DNA of 49,073 bases from an uncultured Pirellulaceae bacterium (GTDB taxonomy: Bacteria > Planctomycetota > Planctomycetia > Pirellulales > Pirellulaceae). This document shows, piece after piece, positions 8,069 to 16,847 of the stretch; within the stretch, counting starts at the first letter, position 1; each line of letters starts with the position of its first letter. Position numbers and translations under genes: made by a program. The notes under the pieces are model-generated. The model was not told the origin of the DNA and ran no database searches. It worked only from the letters and a program-made list of their open reading frames with translations. Where the stretch lies: the NCBI GenBank assembly GCA_905480235.1, contig CAJQPP010000085.1, forward strand, positions 1 to 49,073, given 5' to 3'.

Positions 8069-8821
8069 ATGAAAACCATCGACCTAAATGGCAAAACCGC
8101 GATCGTCACAGGTTCCTCACAAGGGATTGGTCTAGCCGTTGCCGAGGGACTGCATTCCGCCGGTGCCAATATTGTCATCAACTACTTCGAAGAGGGCGAA
8201 GGTCACAACCGAGCCTTGGCCGAATCCGTCGTTGCCAATTTTGGCAACCGTGCCATCGCCTTGGCAGCGGATGTCAGGCACCCAGACCAATTGGATGCCA
8301 TGGTAGCCAAGACCATCGACGCATTTGGATCGCTGGACATCCTCGTGAATAATGCTGGAATTTTAAGGGATCGCAGTTTTCGAAAGATGACAGGCGAAGA
8401 ATGGAACGCCGTCATCGATACCAATTTGACAGGGGTATACAACTGCTGCAAATCGGCGATTGAACATCTGGCGGAAAACGGTGCCATCGTCAATGTTGCG
8501 TCGCTTTCCGCAGTGACAGGATTCTTTGGACAGGCCAATTACGCATCAGCTAAAGCAGGGGTCATTGCATTCACAAAGGTCCTGAGCAAAGAACTCGCGC
8601 GAAAGAATATTCGCGTGAACGCAGTCGCACCCGGCGTTGTTGATACTGAAATGGGAAAGTCGATCCCTGAAGAAAACAGAAAAGCGATGCTGACCAACGT
8701 ACCACTGGGTCGATTCGCAGAACCGTCAGAAATTGCAGACGCGATCGTCTACCTGTCCAGTGACATGGCATCCTACGTCACCGGACAGACTCTGCATGTC
8801 AATGGCGGATGGTGGGCATAG
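8069..8821 (+). CDS. Short-chain dehydrogenase/reductase, FabG-like
   Basis: This 250-residue classical SDR has the cofactor motif TGSSQGIG near the N-terminus, NNAGILRD, the catalytic Ser and YxxxK in SLSAVTGFFGQANYASAKAG, the structural stretch NIRVNAVAPGVVDTEM, and the C-terminal VTGQTLHVNGGWWA. It is expected to be an NAD(P)-dependent 3-oxoacyl reductase or 3-hydroxyacyl-CoA dehydrogenase. It follows the crotonase gene by 15 bases and is surely cotranscribed, which favours an acyl-CoA substrate over a general FabG role. It is convergent with pdxH, 46 bases apart. Confidence 0.88.
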   Translation: MKTIDLNGKTAIVTGSSQGIGLAVAEGLHSAGANIVINYFEEGEGHNRALAESVVANFGNRAIALAADVRHPDQLDAMVAKTIDAFGSLDILVNNAGILRDRSFRKMTGEEWNAVIDTNLTGVYNCCKSAIEHLAENGAIVNVASLSAVTGFFGQANYASAKAGVIAFTKVLSKELARKNIRVNAVAPGVVDTEMGKSIPEENRKAMLTNVPLGRFAEPSEIADAIVYLSSDMASYVTGQTLHVNGGWWA

Positions 8822-8867
8822 GCTGCACCACGTCAGGCGACCGGGACAGCAAAACCAACCCGTTCGC

Positions 8868-9539
8868 TCAGGGATACAACCTGGCGATGGACCAATCGGG
8901 CCATTGCTGCCAAATCTGATCGTCAGCCACGTCGCAGGTATACTGGAACCGGTCGTGTAAGCGATTAAGACGACCCTGCCAAAATTCGAAGCGTTGAGGT
9001 TGCAAAGCAAAGCCTCCCCAGTTTTCGGGCAAAGGAATTTCTCGATCCCCAATCTCCGCCTCAAAATCCTTCACCTGCTGGTCTAGTACTTCGCGGGAAG
9101 CCAACTCGATGGATTGAGCAGAAATGCACGCTCCGATTTGGGAACCCCGCGAACGCGTGTGGAAATACTCCTCCGATACGTCGCGTGAGGTGCGTTCAAC
9201 GCTCCCTGAAATTCGCACTTGGCGATCTAACCAAGGCCAGTAAAAGAGCAGAGCAGCCGTTGGCCTCTCGGTGAGCTGGCGGCCTTTTTCCGAGTCGTAG
9301 TTGGTGAAAAACAGAAAGCGGTGATTTTCACAGCCCTTCAGCAACACCGTGCGACTGCTCACCTCTTGGCCGTCAGTGGTGGACAAGGTCATCGCATTGG
9401 TCTCCACCCAATCGACGGGACATTTTTCGATAGCTTCCTTAAACCAGAGGTCGAATTGAGCCATCGGATCCGGCAGCAGATCTTGGAGGTGAATCCCGTT
9501 GGTAATGTATTCTTTACGTAATTGCTCAAAGACATTCAT
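8868..9539 (-). CDS. pdxH: Pyridoxamine 5'-phosphate oxidase
   Basis: The FMN enzyme oxidises pyridoxine or pyridoxamine phosphate to pyridoxal phosphate. Signatures are EATAMTLSTTDG-type N-terminal strands (here NAMTLSTTDGQEVSSRTVLL), FLFFTNYDSEKGRQL, ALLFYWPWLDRQVRISG, EEYFHTRSRGSQIGA, and the C-terminal WGGFALQPQRFEFWQGRLNR with RLHDRF and a terminal ARLYP. The frame is open beyond the start, but the ATG at 9539 (MNVFEQLRKEY) gives 223 residues, near the usual length of about 215. It is divergent from fumC with a gap of 71 bases, so the two promoters share this space. Confidence 0.93.
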   Translation of the reverse strand: MNVFEQLRKEYITNGIHLQDLLPDPMAQFDLWFKEAIEKCPVDWVETNAMTLSTTDGQEVSSRTVLLKGCENHRFLFFTNYDSEKGRQLTERPTAALLFYWPWLDRQVRISGSVERTSRDVSEEYFHTRSRGSQIGACISAQSIELASREVLDQQVKDFEAEIGDREIPLPENWGGFALQPQRFEFWQGRLNRLHDRFQYTCDVADDQIWQQWPDWSIARLYP

Positions 9540-9610
9540 GGTGTCAGGATTCCGTTTTGCGGATAGAATTAAAGGCGAAACTAAAACTGGGAAATCTTTG
9601 CGAACATAAC

Positions 9611-11062
9611 ATGAGTACCGAAACGGAAACCACTTTGAAATCGAATTTTCGCACCGAACATGACTCCATGGGCGATGTGCAGGTACCGGCGGACGCTTAT
9701 TACGGCGCCCAAACACAAAGGGCCGTGGAAAATTTCCCCGTTTCCGGCTGGAATCTTCCTCCAGCATTAATCCATGCCATGGGACGCGTTAAGTACGCCT
9801 GCGGCATTGCCAATCGAGATATAGGAAAACTGACAGGATCGGGTAAGAACCCACTCACCGACGCTCAGGTCGATTCTATGTTAGCGGCTGCTCAGGACGT
9901 TATCGACGGTAAACTTGACGATCAATTCCCGATCGACGTGTTTCAGACCGGCTCGGGTACCTCCAGCAATATGAACGTGAATGAGGTTATTGCCAACCGT
10001 GCGATAGAAATCGCAGGCGGTGATCGCCTCGCCTTGGAAAAGCCGATCCATCCCAATGATCATGTCAACATGGGGCAAAGCACCAATGACACTTTCCCGA
10101 CGGCGATTCATGTTGCCGTGGCTTGTGAAATACAAGCCGCTCTCCTGCCTGCTTTGAATCGTCTTTGGGAAACGTTGAAGGAAAAATCGGCTCAATGGGA
10201 CACCGTGATCAAAATTGGTCGCACCCACCTGATGGATGCGACACCGCTCACATTGGGTCAAGAAATCGGTGGTTTCGCCCGGCAGCTGGAACTCTCGATC
10301 GGCCGCGCAGAAGCGGCCTTAAAAGCCGTTTTGGAATTACCGGTCGGCGGTACCGCGGTGGGCAGCGGCATTAACACACACCCTGAATTTGGGCACCGCG
10401 TCTCCGTGCAACTGGCGAAAGATACTTCCATTCCATTTTTGGAAGCGATAAATCACTTCGAAGGCAATGCCCAACGTGACGGCTTGGTCGAGTGTCATGG
10501 CAATTTGAACACCGTGGCTTCCACTCTGTTCAATGTTGCCAATAACATCCGCTGGCTGGGGAGCGGGCCGAGATGCGGATTTTACGAACTTGCGCTGCCG
10601 AGTCGCCAACCCGGCAGCTCTATCATGCCCGGCAAGGTAAACCCCGTGATGTGTGAGAGCCTGATGCAAGTTGCGGCAAGAGTTATGGGGAACAATCAGG
10701 CAATCGTGTTAAGCGGGTCTGCAGGGGGTCAATTCCAGTTGAATATCATGATGCCCATGATGGGACACACGACTCTGGAAAGCATCCAGATATTGAGCGG
10801 GGGTGTGAACGCCTTTGTCGATTTTTGTGCGGCAGAAATGGAAGCCAATATCGACGTTTGCGCATCGTTCGTGGAACAAAGCCTCTCGATGATCACGAGC
10901 CTGAATCCTGACATCGGCTACGAAAAGGCCTCCAAACTTGCCAAGGAAGCATTTCAAACAGGCAAAACCATCCGTGAATTATGTACCGAACAAGATATCC
11001 TTCCTGAAGAAACGCTACGAGAAGCTTTAGATCCGATGCGGATGACCAAACCACAAGCTTAA
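9611..11062 (+). CDS. fumC: Fumarate hydratase class II
   Basis: This 483-residue TCA-cycle enzyme hydrates fumarate to malate without an iron-sulfur cluster. It has FRTEHDSMGDVQVPADAYYG, FQTGSGTSSNMNVNEVIANR, HPNDHVNMGQSTNDTFPTAI, GRTHLMDATPLTLGQE and the superfamily signature GSSIMPGKVNPVMCESLMQV containing the catalytic Ser. The ATG at 9611 (MSTETET) is the natural start; a TTG at 9557 would only add residues unlike the family. The stop overlaps a weak ATG for the next gene by one base, but that gene more likely starts at 11113. Confidence 0.96.
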   Translation: MSTETETTLKSNFRTEHDSMGDVQVPADAYYGAQTQRAVENFPVSGWNLPPALIHAMGRVKYACGIANRDIGKLTGSGKNPLTDAQVDSMLAAAQDVIDGKLDDQFPIDVFQTGSGTSSNMNVNEVIANRAIEIAGGDRLALEKPIHPNDHVNMGQSTNDTFPTAIHVAVACEIQAALLPALNRLWETLKEKSAQWDTVIKIGRTHLMDATPLTLGQEIGGFARQLELSIGRAEAALKAVLELPVGGTAVGSGINTHPEFGHRVSVQLAKDTSIPFLEAINHFEGNAQRDGLVECHGNLNTVASTLFNVANNIRWLGSGPRCGFYELALPSRQPGSSIMPGKVNPVMCESLMQVAARVMGNNQAIVLSGSAGGQFQLNIMMPMMGHTTLESIQILSGGVNAFVDFCAAEMEANIDVCASFVEQSLSMITSLNPDIGYEKASKLAKEAFQTGKTIRELCTEQDILPEETLREALDPMRMTKPQA

Positions 11063-11112
11063 TGAAAACTATCGAAACCACTCACTCACTGCACATCCAA
11101 GGAGGGTTTGCC

Positions 11113-12213
11113 ATGCCCCGTTTTAATCGAACTGAAAACAATAATTACCGGACTTGCCGATCCTTTGTTTTACTTGTGATCATCTCGTCACTCGGTATCA
11201 TCGATACGGCCATGGGTCAGGAAAATTTCCTCGATCGCATCCAAGCCGTATCTCAAAAAGCGAAAAGTGTCGCCACGGCAACTCAATATTCGGAACTGAT
11301 TACCGAATGCGACAGCCTGCTTAAGGAAAAATCTATTTCCGACTCCCATCGCAATTACCTCAACAAACTCAACGCATGGGCGCTCGATAAACGGGGCGTA
11401 ACGCGAATAGAACTGGCAGAACAATTCCTCAAAGCGAACAGTTCGCAACAAGCGGAGGTCATTTCCGGACAGGCCATGGATGATTTCAGCCGCTCCATCA
11501 ATCAGGACTCTTCGCGATGGCAAACCCGCATGCACCGGGGAACCGTATTGGCCGAGCAAGGTAAATTCGAAGACGCGATACAAGATTTCTCAGCGGTCAT
11601 CGAACTCAAACCTGAATCCGCGGCAGCCTGGTTCAACCGGGCAGAAATGCAATATCAGGGCGGCCAATTTGCACAGGCGGAAGCCGATTATGCTCACGCC
11701 ATTAAATTGGACGCCAGCGATCTGCAAGCGCTCAGCGGACGCGCTCATTGCCGGTTGGCCCAAAATCAAGTCGCAAGCGCTTTGGAAGATTACCACAGCG
11801 TCGTGAAACAGCTTCCTAATGATGCATGGGCACTCGCTAATCGAGCAGACGCTTTTCTGGCAATGCAAGATTGGAAATCCGCGAGTGCGGACCTGCGAAA
11901 CGCGATTGAAAAACAAAAAAATGGAGAGTTCTGCAGACGCCTTGCCTGGCTGCTGGCGACCTGCCCAGTGGAGGCAATTTGCGACGGTCAGCAGGCGTTA
12001 ACACTGGCTCATAAAGCGATCGAAATCGGGGGTGAAAGTGAACTAAATCTCGATACTCTGGCCGCGGCCTACGCGGCAGCAGGAGATTTTGATCGCGCCC
12101 GAGATGTGCATTCCCGTGTCATTGCCATGACCAACTTGCAAGACCCACAAACGAGCGTCAAACAAACCGCCTACGAGAATAACGAGCGATACCAGGAATC
12201 GTTTGATCGCTAG
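11113..12213 (+). CDS. Secreted TPR-repeat protein
   Basis: The start at 11113 follows a strong ribosome-binding site, GGAGGG at 11101-11106. Translation from here gives 366 residues with an N-terminal signal peptide (basic MPRFNR region, then FVLLVIISSLGII, cleavage near AMGQ). The mature part has at least four tetratricopeptide repeats, from about residue 125 to 265, including SRWQTRMHRGTVLAEQGKFE, AAWFNRAEMQYQGGQF and DLQALSGRAHCRLAQNQ. After these comes a segment resembling the planctomycete WLLATCP-type TPR tail (RRLAWLLATCPVEAICDG). It is a likely periplasmic scaffold of unknown partner. It follows fumC by 50 bases. The TAG stop lies inside the tandem repeat that starts at 12207. Confidence 0.85.
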   Translation: MPRFNRTENNNYRTCRSFVLLVIISSLGIIDTAMGQENFLDRIQAVSQKAKSVATATQYSELITECDSLLKEKSISDSHRNYLNKLNAWALDKRGVTRIELAEQFLKANSSQQAEVISGQAMDDFSRSINQDSSRWQTRMHRGTVLAEQGKFEDAIQDFSAVIELKPESAAAWFNRAEMQYQGGQFAQAEADYAHAIKLDASDLQALSGRAHCRLAQNQVASALEDYHSVVKQLPNDAWALANRADAFLAMQDWKSASADLRNAIEKQKNGEFCRRLAWLLATCPVEAICDGQQALTLAHKAIEIGGESELNLDTLAAAYAAAGDFDRARDVHSRVIAMTNLQDPQTSVKQTAYENNERYQESFDR

Positions 12214-12281
12214 GAGAGCCTAGGCGACAGGAAAGCCTAGGCGCTAGGAAAGCCTAGGCGCTAGGAAAACCTAGGCGCCAG
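12207..12281. repeat. Tandem array of 17-bp palindromic units
   Basis: Four consecutive 17-base units lie at 12207, 12224, 12241 and 12258, with a partial fifth from 12275. The consensus is GCGCTAGGAAAGCCTAG. Within each unit CTAGG and CCTAG are complementary around AAAG, and across unit borders CCTAG-GCG-CTAGG is again palindromic, so the RNA could fold in two alternating registers. The TAG stop of the TPR gene (12211-12213) is part of the first unit. The array sits between two convergent genes, the TPR gene and map. It may act as a bidirectional transcription stop, an mRNA 3' stabiliser or a protein-binding site; none is shown. Confidence 0.85.
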
Positions 12282-12337
12282 GGGAGGGCATTCTAAATCT
12301 CCCCAAGTACATCGATTCGGTGCGGGCGTGCTCGAGG

Positions 12338-13186
12338 TCACCAGACCACCCACTGCGTTTCGTCTTGCAACCCATCTGGCAACAGTGATTTTTCCTCATC
12401 GGTTTCAGGTGCCGTGGTCAGGCGTTTGGGACCGTCTTGGGTTATCGCAATGGTATGCTCGAAATGGGCACAAAGTGATTTATCACGAGTAATGCAGGTC
12501 CAATGATCGTCTAAGTGCCTCAACTCCTGAGTCCCTAAACTGACCATGGGTTCTACGGCTATCACAACGCCCGGCCGCAAATCGAAATCCTCATCCTCCA
12601 CCCAGGCGGGATCGAAGTAATTCGGAACCTGCGGCGTTTCGTGCATCTCTCGGCCGATGGCGTGCCCCACCATGCTGGTGATGACCGAGCAGTTTTCAGC
12701 TTCGACGTATTCCTGCATCTCCTTGGCGACTTCACTCCACCATGTTTTGGAGGCCATCAATTTGATTGCCAAATTCAATGCACCATGGGTAACCCGCAGG
12801 ATCTTTTCAGCCTTGGGAGTGATGTCACCGACCGCGTGCGTTACCGCAGCGTCACCACACCACCCGCCGATTCGGCAACCGGTATCAATGCTTACGATAT
12901 CACCGCTTTTAAGGATCCTTGGGCCGGGGATACCATGCACCAATTCCTCATTAACCGAAATGCAGGAGACGGCAGGAAAAGGCGTTGCTCCTGGATAATT
13001 CAGAAACAGAGGCTCCGCACTGGCATCACTGAAAACTTTGGCCAAGGCCGCTTCCAGCTGAGCAGTTGAGACTCCGGGGCCCAGCAATTGGGCTGCAGCC
13101 TGATGTGCCTGCCAAACAAGAATACCTGCTCGACGCATTAGCGAGATCTCGCGACGTGATCGCAGAATGCGTGAGCCGGAAGTCAT
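12338..13186 (-). CDS. map: Methionine aminopeptidase, type I
   Basis: It removes the N-terminal methionine from new proteins. This 282-residue pita-bread-fold protein shows all five metal ligands: D101 (SIDTG), D112 (CGDAAVT), H175 (GHAIGREMHE), E212 (AVEPM) and E243 (FEHTIAI). The stretch FPAVSCISVNEELVHGIPG is typical. A C-terminal extension of about 25 residues (from about residue 255) goes beyond the core. The gene starts 2 bases after the stop of lpd, so the two form an operon. This pairing is unusual, since map more often sits with secY or rpsB. Confidence 0.94.
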   Translation of the reverse strand: MTSGSRILRSRREISLMRRAGILVWQAHQAAAQLLGPGVSTAQLEAALAKVFSDASAEPLFLNYPGATPFPAVSCISVNEELVHGIPGPRILKSGDIVSIDTGCRIGGWCGDAAVTHAVGDITPKAEKILRVTHGALNLAIKLMASKTWWSEVAKEMQEYVEAENCSVITSMVGHAIGREMHETPQVPNYFDPAWVEDEDFDLRPGVVIAVEPMVSLGTQELRHLDDHWTCITRDKSLCAHFEHTIAITQDGPKRLTTAPETDEEKSLLPDGLQDETQWVVW

Positions 13187-13188
13187 GC

Positions 13189-14619
13189 CTAACCTCGATT
13201 CCGTCGGGGTTTATAAATTTCCGTTGCCGTACCGTAAAACACCTCACCGGCGTTCATCAAGGTTTCAGCCAACGTTGGGTGTGCGTGGATCGTCTCGGTG
13301 ATATCCCGCACTTCGCAGCTCATCTCAATGGCCAAGGTAGCCTCTGCAATCAACTCCCCGGCACCGGGGCCGACGATACCACACCCAATCACGCACTCAG
13401 TCTCGGGGTCGATAATCCACTTGGTTAAGCCTTCGGTGCGCCCCAAAGCTTGAGCTCGGCCGCTGGCTGCCCATGGATAGACTGCCACGGTCACATCACG
13501 CCCCTCCTGCTTGGCCTCGTCTTGGGTAACGCCTGCCCATGCAATTTCAGGGTCCGTAAAGACGACCGCTGGTATGGCTCGTTTATCAAATGTCGCACTT
13601 TTACCCAATAACGCCTCGACGGCGATACGACCTTCGTGCGTGGCTTTATGGGCCAACATAGGCTCTCCAGCAGCATCCCCAATCACAAAGATATTGGGTT
13701 CGTCCGTGCGCAATTGGTTGTCGTGCTTAATGAAACCGCGCTCGTCGACCTGGCATTTCGTATTCTCCAAACCAAGGTTTCCGGTGACGGGTCGACGCCC
13801 CACCGAAACCAACACGGCATCGAATTGCTTGGTACCGAATTCACCAGGTCCCTCAAAGGCAACTTCCACTTTGTCGCCCTGCATGCCCAAGGAACCGACT
13901 TTGGTATTCAGAAAGATCCGATCCTCGAACAAATTCTTCAGACGTTTGTGCAAAGGACGCACCAAATCTCTGTCGGCACCCATCAACAAACCGTCCGTCA
14001 ATTCGACCACACTAACCTTGGATCCAAGACTCGCGTAGACGGTACCCATCTCCAACCCAATGTAACCGCCGCCGATTACCAGCATTTCTTCCGGAATACT
14101 CTTTAGCGCCAAAGCTCCATTCGAATCGAATACTTGGTCACTACCAATATCAAAAGCTCCCGGCATTGCGGGGACACTACCCGTCGCGATGACACAATGG
14201 TCAAAGGTTAGCCTTCCGCCCTCTGGAATTGAATCGTGATCCCCGTGCAGCGAAAGGGTTTTGGAATCCTCAAACTTGGCTCGAGCATGAATCACCGTCA
14301 CCTTGCGGCGTTTGGCTAATTGCCCCAGACCACCCGAGAGTGTCGCAATCACTTTTTCCTTCCGCTCCCGCAGGGTATCAAGCGTGATCTCAGGTTCCCC
14401 GAAACTCACCCCCCACTCGGATTGCATCTCTTCCGCTTCGGAAATCACCTTCGCTACGTGCAGCAACGCCTTGGAAGGAATACAACCTCTAAGCAGACAC
14501 GTTCCACCAAGCCGAGGCTCTGCCTCAACTACGACGACTTCCTGACCTTCATCGGCCGCCAAAAACGCTGCAGCGTAACCGCCGGGTCCACCGCCAATAA
14601 CAACAATAGGTGCGTGCAT
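13189..14619 (-). CDS. lpdA: Dihydrolipoyl dehydrogenase (E3)
   Basis: This 476-residue flavoprotein reoxidises lipoyl groups of 2-oxoacid dehydrogenase complexes with NAD+. It has an N-terminal FAD motif IVVIGGGPGGYAAA, the redox disulfide pair C41/C46 in GGTCLLRGCIPSKALLH, an NAD motif LVIGGGYIGLEMGTVYASLG, a second FAD site NIFVIGDAAGEPMLAHKA, and the C-terminal catalytic HAHPTLAETL. The ATG at 14619 has GAGG six bases upstream and begins MHAPIVVIG; an in-frame ATG at 14631 and longer forms are less likely. Its neighbours are map (2 bases downstream) and rpsD (upstream, behind a terminator). No E1 or E2 genes are present. Confidence 0.94.
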   Translation of the reverse strand: MHAPIVVIGGGPGGYAAAFLAADEGQEVVVVEAEPRLGGTCLLRGCIPSKALLHVAKVISEAEEMQSEWGVSFGEPEITLDTLRERKEKVIATLSGGLGQLAKRRKVTVIHARAKFEDSKTLSLHGDHDSIPEGGRLTFDHCVIATGSVPAMPGAFDIGSDQVFDSNGALALKSIPEEMLVIGGGYIGLEMGTVYASLGSKVSVVELTDGLLMGADRDLVRPLHKRLKNLFEDRIFLNTKVGSLGMQGDKVEVAFEGPGEFGTKQFDAVLVSVGRRPVTGNLGLENTKCQVDERGFIKHDNQLRTDEPNIFVIGDAAGEPMLAHKATHEGRIAVEALLGKSATFDKRAIPAVVFTDPEIAWAGVTQDEAKQEGRDVTVAVYPWAASGRAQALGRTEGLTKWIIDPETECVIGCGIVGPGAGELIAEATLAIEMSCEVRDITETIHAHPTLAETLMNAGEVFYGTATEIYKPRRNRG

Positions 14620-14633
14620 ATCAAGCCTCATAG

Positions 14634-14669
14634 AAAAAACGGCAAGCCAAAACGAATGATTGGCTTGCC
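14634..14669 (-). terminator. Rho-independent terminator after rpsD
   Basis: A perfect 10-bp stem, GGCAAGCCAA (14641-14650) with TTGGCTTGCC (14660-14669), has a 9-base loop and, on the minus strand, six T directly after it. It ends 15 bases upstream of the lpd start, so lpd expression depends on read-through or on a promoter hidden in or near the hairpin. Confidence 0.85.
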
Positions 14670-14734
14670 GATAAATGAATCGATCAATTGTTTCCAAAAA
14701 GCAAACCGTAATGAGCTCGGCTCGCCTCCCGCTA

Positions 14735-15346
14735 TTAGCGGGACATGAATTCGATGACGGTATTAACGTCTACTGGCAAACTAATATCCGAAGCACTAGG
14801 TGTTCCCTGAACCGTTGCCGTCATGGTTTCATTGTCAAACGAAACCCACTCCAAACCAACGCCATCCACACCCATCGACATAATGCCTTGGTAAAGATTT
14901 CGTACGTTGCCCTTGGATTTAATGGTTACAACATCACCGGGGCGAACTTGGAAGGAAGGCTTGTCGACCTTGGTCCCATTGACTCGAAAATGGCCATGAG
15001 CAATTCCCTGACGTGCTTGGCACCGTGTCTTTGACAGACCGACTCTCCGCACGACGTTGTCCAACCGGCTTTCGCAAATCAGCAGTAACTGCTCACCCGT
15101 GTTGCCCTTTTGGCGGGATGCTTTGTCGAAGTAACGACGTAACTGTCGTTCTCCCAGCCCGTAGTAGTGTTTGATCTTTTTCTTTTCCATCAAGGCTGCA
15201 CCGTAATTGGACGGTCGTCGCCCTCGGGTGTGCATACCAGGTGGATTAGGTCGACGTTCGAGCGCTTTTGATGCGCCGTTGGATTCGTAAATCAGTGAAC
15301 CCAGTCTTCGATTGATTCTTGCTTTGGGGCCGGTATAACGTGCCAT
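14735..15346 (-). CDS. rpsD: 30S ribosomal protein S4
   Basis: This 203-residue primary 16S rRNA-binding protein nucleates 30S assembly. It begins MARYTGPKARINRRLG and has KKIKHYYGLGERQLRRYFDK, an S4 RNA-binding domain (ESRLDNVVRRVGLSKTRCQA, then GHFRVNGTKVDKPSF) and a final VIEFMSR. In many bacteria rpsD lies between rpsK and rpoA; here it is alone between an App1-like gene and lpd, with hairpin/T-run elements on both sides (15391-15419 and 14634-14669). S4 often autoregulates its own mRNA, but I could not identify a pseudoknot. Confidence 0.97.
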   Translation of the reverse strand: MARYTGPKARINRRLGSLIYESNGASKALERRPNPPGMHTRGRRPSNYGAALMEKKKIKHYYGLGERQLRRYFDKASRQKGNTGEQLLLICESRLDNVVRRVGLSKTRCQARQGIAHGHFRVNGTKVDKPSFQVRPGDVVTIKSKGNVRNLYQGIMSMGVDGVGLEWVSFDNETMTATVQGTPSASDISLPVDVNTVIEFMSR

Positions 15347-15390
15347 TTATTTAATTACCTCGGAGTTTTCGACGCCCCGCTATAGGACGC

Positions 15391-15419
15391 AAAAAAAACG
15401 ACCGCCGGTTCTGGCGGGC
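15391..15419 (-). terminator. Terminator or attenuator upstream of rpsD
   Basis: On the minus strand a short G/C stem, CCGCC / GGCGG, with loop AGAACC is followed by TCG and eight T. It lies 45 bases before the rpsD start and about 180 bases after the App1-like gene. It could end that gene's transcript, or sit in the rpsD leader as an attenuator. Confidence 0.6.
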
Positions 15420-15598
15420 GACAAAATTTTCTCGGTTTTTTCCAGCCGCATATTTTTATGAAATTGGCGCGAACGTACAAGGGGTAAATAGGCCAGTCGG
15501 CAAGGTATTCCTCGAACAATCTCCGGAAAATCCGATACCATCGCGAATTATTGCGCGAAACCAAGACAAACCTCCGCTCACAAAGGCCTATTCCTGGG

Positions 15599-16678
15599 TC
15601 ATGGAGAGGCGATTACACGTGGATTCCAAGGGACGTTCATAATCTCAGCCAACTCCTCAGGGGTCTCAAACACCTTGAAAACCGAAGGGGGAAGCAATAA
15701 CTGCCCCTCAATGACCGATTCTCGGAATCGATGCTCGGGTCGAATCAAGCGGATCAGGATCTGGCTCACGCGGTCTGGAAATTGATGGTAGCAGCGGGAG
15801 TAAATTTCGATATCTTTTTCTCCAGAATCGCCAATCAATGTAAATTTACGATCTGGAAAACTGGCAAGAATCCGCCTTACAGCCGCTGCTTTCCCGCCTC
15901 GGTGGATTACCCCCACCCGCTTCAGCAGATGGTCGCTAATGCGAAACGTCCGAAAATGCATGGAACCCGGCGGATAATCTTGCTCGTCCAAAAACGCGTA
16001 AAGCGGTTCAAACAACTGCCAAGGACTTGCCGTTACGTAATGAAACTCCGTCCCGACGGCTGCCAACTCCCGATATACGGATGGCATTCCATTGATCGGC
16101 AAAAACGGGCGGGTAAACGTATTGGCTAATAATTCCGCTCGATTCTCAACGTTTGAAAACTTAATCGTATCATCGATATCCGAAATGACGGAGTGACCTT
16201 GAGCGGGTATCATTCGCACTTTTAGAGAGCCCGCCAAAATACTGGATTCGCGATCTCTGGCGGACAGATCAAACAGGCCCGTTTCCGCAAAACCCTCCGA
16301 TAACTCCGTCTCTTTAACCAACAATTTAGCTCGAAACTGACCATTTCGTTTGGTTTTCTTAATCGTAGCAATCGCCTCACCATCGATCTCAAAGCGAATC
16401 TTCCGCTTTCGTAAGGGCGCCATGAAAAACGGCTCACTACGACGGTGACAGAGTTCAGATTCCAGTTCATGGTCCTCGACATCCGTTAATCGCTTCAGCA
16501 CGTTTTCCAGCACTTTTTGCTGGATTAAGCGAGCCTTCTCTCTCAAACAGACGCCACTGACACTTACTTGCCATGCGCGTTCGTGCTTTGAGTCAGGAGC
16601 AGCAAAGGTCGGAAAGAGGAATAATTTCACGGCGATGACACGAGTAAAGAAGTGAATTCGCTTCGCATTGTGGACCAT
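15599..16678 (-). CDS. App1-like phosphatase domain protein (DUF2183)
   Basis: This 359-residue protein has a C-terminal half matching the App1 catalytic domain. The DxDxT-type active-site motif SDIDDTIK is at residues 166-173, followed by FLPINGMPSVYREL, FHYVTASPWQLFEPLYAFL, PPGSMHFRTFR and FTLIGDSGEKDIEIY, in HAD-phosphatase order. In yeast App1 this domain dephosphorylates phosphatidate; the bacterial substrate is unknown. The N-terminal half (residues 35-160) looks like the beta-rich segment usually preceding it. Residues 10-28 form a hydrophobic stretch ending FPTFAAP and may be a signal peptide, so the protein may be exported. The ATG at 16678 is assumed. Confidence 0.8.
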   Translation of the reverse strand: MVHNAKRIHFFTRVIAVKLFLFPTFAAPDSKHERAWQVSVSGVCLREKARLIQQKVLENVLKRLTDVEDHELESELCHRRSEPFFMAPLRKRKIRFEIDGEAIATIKKTKRNGQFRAKLLVKETELSEGFAETGLFDLSARDRESSILAGSLKVRMIPAQGHSVISDIDDTIKFSNVENRAELLANTFTRPFLPINGMPSVYRELAAVGTEFHYVTASPWQLFEPLYAFLDEQDYPPGSMHFRTFRISDHLLKRVGVIHRGGKAAAVRRILASFPDRKFTLIGDSGEKDIEIYSRCYHQFPDRVSQILIRLIRPEHRFRESVIEGQLLLPPSVFKVFETPEELAEIMNVPWNPRVIASP

Positions 16679-16847
16679 TTTGGAGCGAGAGCAAACCCAA
16701 AACTGCTCAACAGCTTGTTACCCCAACGAGGGCCTCACCGCAGGCGGTGGCCAACATCAACTGACATCGCGTAATATTGCGTCTGCCAAGCCCATCACGA
16801 CCAGCGGGGGACCCAGCAGCCTACGGTTTACTTAAGGGGTGATGCGC

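Noticed and set aside
11062..11112. ATG overlapping the fumC stop as start of the TPR gene
   Set aside because: The ATG at 11113 has a strong GGAGGG site at the right distance and begins a proper signal peptide.
12207..12281. Repeat array considered as a small CRISPR
   Set aside because: The 17-base units are contiguous with no spacers, and no cas genes are in the window.
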